From assembly GCA_947424995.1 (NCBI GenBank), contig CANDYO010000132.1, forward strand, positions 1 to 5,587: a stretch of 5,587 nt of DNA, in the 5' to 3' direction. A program made the translations under genes and the position numbers. A model generated the notes under the pieces. That model did no database searches and was not told where the DNA came from. It saw nothing but the letters and a program-made list of their open reading frames with translations. Below, piece after piece: positions 5,450 to 5,587 of the stretch. Numbering within the stretch: position 1 is the stretch's first letter; every line of letters starts with the position of its first letter. The DNA comes from Rickettsiales bacterium (GTDB lineage: Bacteria > Pseudomonadota > Alphaproteobacteria > Rickettsiales > CANDYO01).

Positions 5450-5587
5450 GTAACTATTCACCGCTACTACAGAACTGTGGCAATTTTTCCTCAAATAGCA
5501 GCTTGAATGCATCCGTAATACTAACGCCATGTTTTTGGCACGTGAGTATATAGCTACGGATTCTGCAGAAGATTTTTGCGCCTTCTA
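5450..5587 (-). mobile_element. IS66-like insertion sequence, one end (continues beyond window)
   Basis: The element begins at the exact point where thiL similarity ends, with GTAACTATTCACCGC. Ends starting GTAA are typical of the IS66 family, and the transposase C-terminus read inward from here also fits IS66. IS66 elements usually duplicate 8 bp of target; that would be AAATAAAC at 5442-5449, which can only be confirmed at the other end. The total length and accessory genes (tnpA/tnpB) cannot be judged from 138 bp. The extent of the terminal inverted repeat is also unknown. Confidence 0.8.
5454..5587 (-). CDS. IS66-family transposase, C-terminal 43 residues (rest outside window)
   Basis: On the minus strand the frame starting at 5585 reads ...GAKIFCRIRSYILTC, then QKHGVSITDAFKLLF, then EEKLPQFCSSGE and a TAG stop at 5454-5456. 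The pattern 'xhFxRIRSYIxTCxKxGhxhxxAhxxhF' is characteristic of the C-terminal end of IS66-type transposases (TnpC), which carry the DDE nuclease further upstream. The stop lies only four bases from the outer end of the element, so the last codons overlap the terminal repeat. The gene runs antisense to thiL. Whether it is intact cannot be seen. Confidence 0.8.
   Translation of the reverse strand, partial: EGAKIFCRIRSYILTCQKHGVSITDAFKLLFEEKLPQFCSSGE

Noticed and set aside
5450..5506. Last 18 codons of the frame that starts with thiL
   Set aside because: They encode nothing ThiL-like and lie within the IS end; the reading frame is open there by chance.

Overview
The window is A+T-rich, densely coding on the + strand, and reads like part of a genome of an intracellular bacterium. 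Ankyrin-repeat proteins, a stand-alone J-domain protein, a minimal thiamine-salvage operon, an insertion sequence breaking a biosynthetic gene, and an intergenic palindromic repeat with GTCATCC...GGATCCAG-type ends together suggest a Rickettsiales-like alphaproteobacterium. An intracellular gammaproteobacterium of the Legionella/Coxiella kind is not excluded. This assignment is inference; no rRNA or marker gene is present.

Region 1 (1-1369) is a tight gene pair. It holds the 3' end of an ankyrin-repeat gene and, 3 bp later, a 308-residue protein with an N-terminal J-domain (HPD motif) followed by a helical tail carrying about four copies of a short motif of the form 'hhxxhPExxR'.

Region 2 (1370-1681) is a 312-bp non-coding stretch. 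It contains two inverted copies of a palindromic repeat, then a 17-bp palindrome (CTGTTTATCATAAACAG) over the -35 position of a promoter with a perfect TATAAT -10 box, immediately before the next gene.

Region 3 (1682-3478) is the most interesting gene. It encodes a 598-residue protein with an N-terminal papain-fold cysteine-protease signature resembling the YopT/AvrPphB (C58) type (Cys59, His158, Asp179), then about five to six ankyrin repeats, then a C-terminal helical region that seems to carry the same 'hhxxhPExxR' motif as the J-domain protein. It is a candidate host-directed effector. With the ankyrin and J-domain genes it may form a small host-interaction locus.

Region 4 (3479-5449) is a thiamine operon: promoter region, TPP riboswitch, thiE (thiamine-phosphate synthase), thiM (hydroxyethylthiazole kinase) and thiL (thiamine-monophosphate kinase). 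The three genes overlap end to start. The riboswitch probably controls translation of thiE.

Region 5 (5450-5587) is the end of an IS66-like insertion sequence, inserted in thiL after codon 104. Its transposase C-terminus is on the minus strand. thiL is therefore truncated here, so the last step to thiamine diphosphate needs another gene copy, another enzyme, or host supply.
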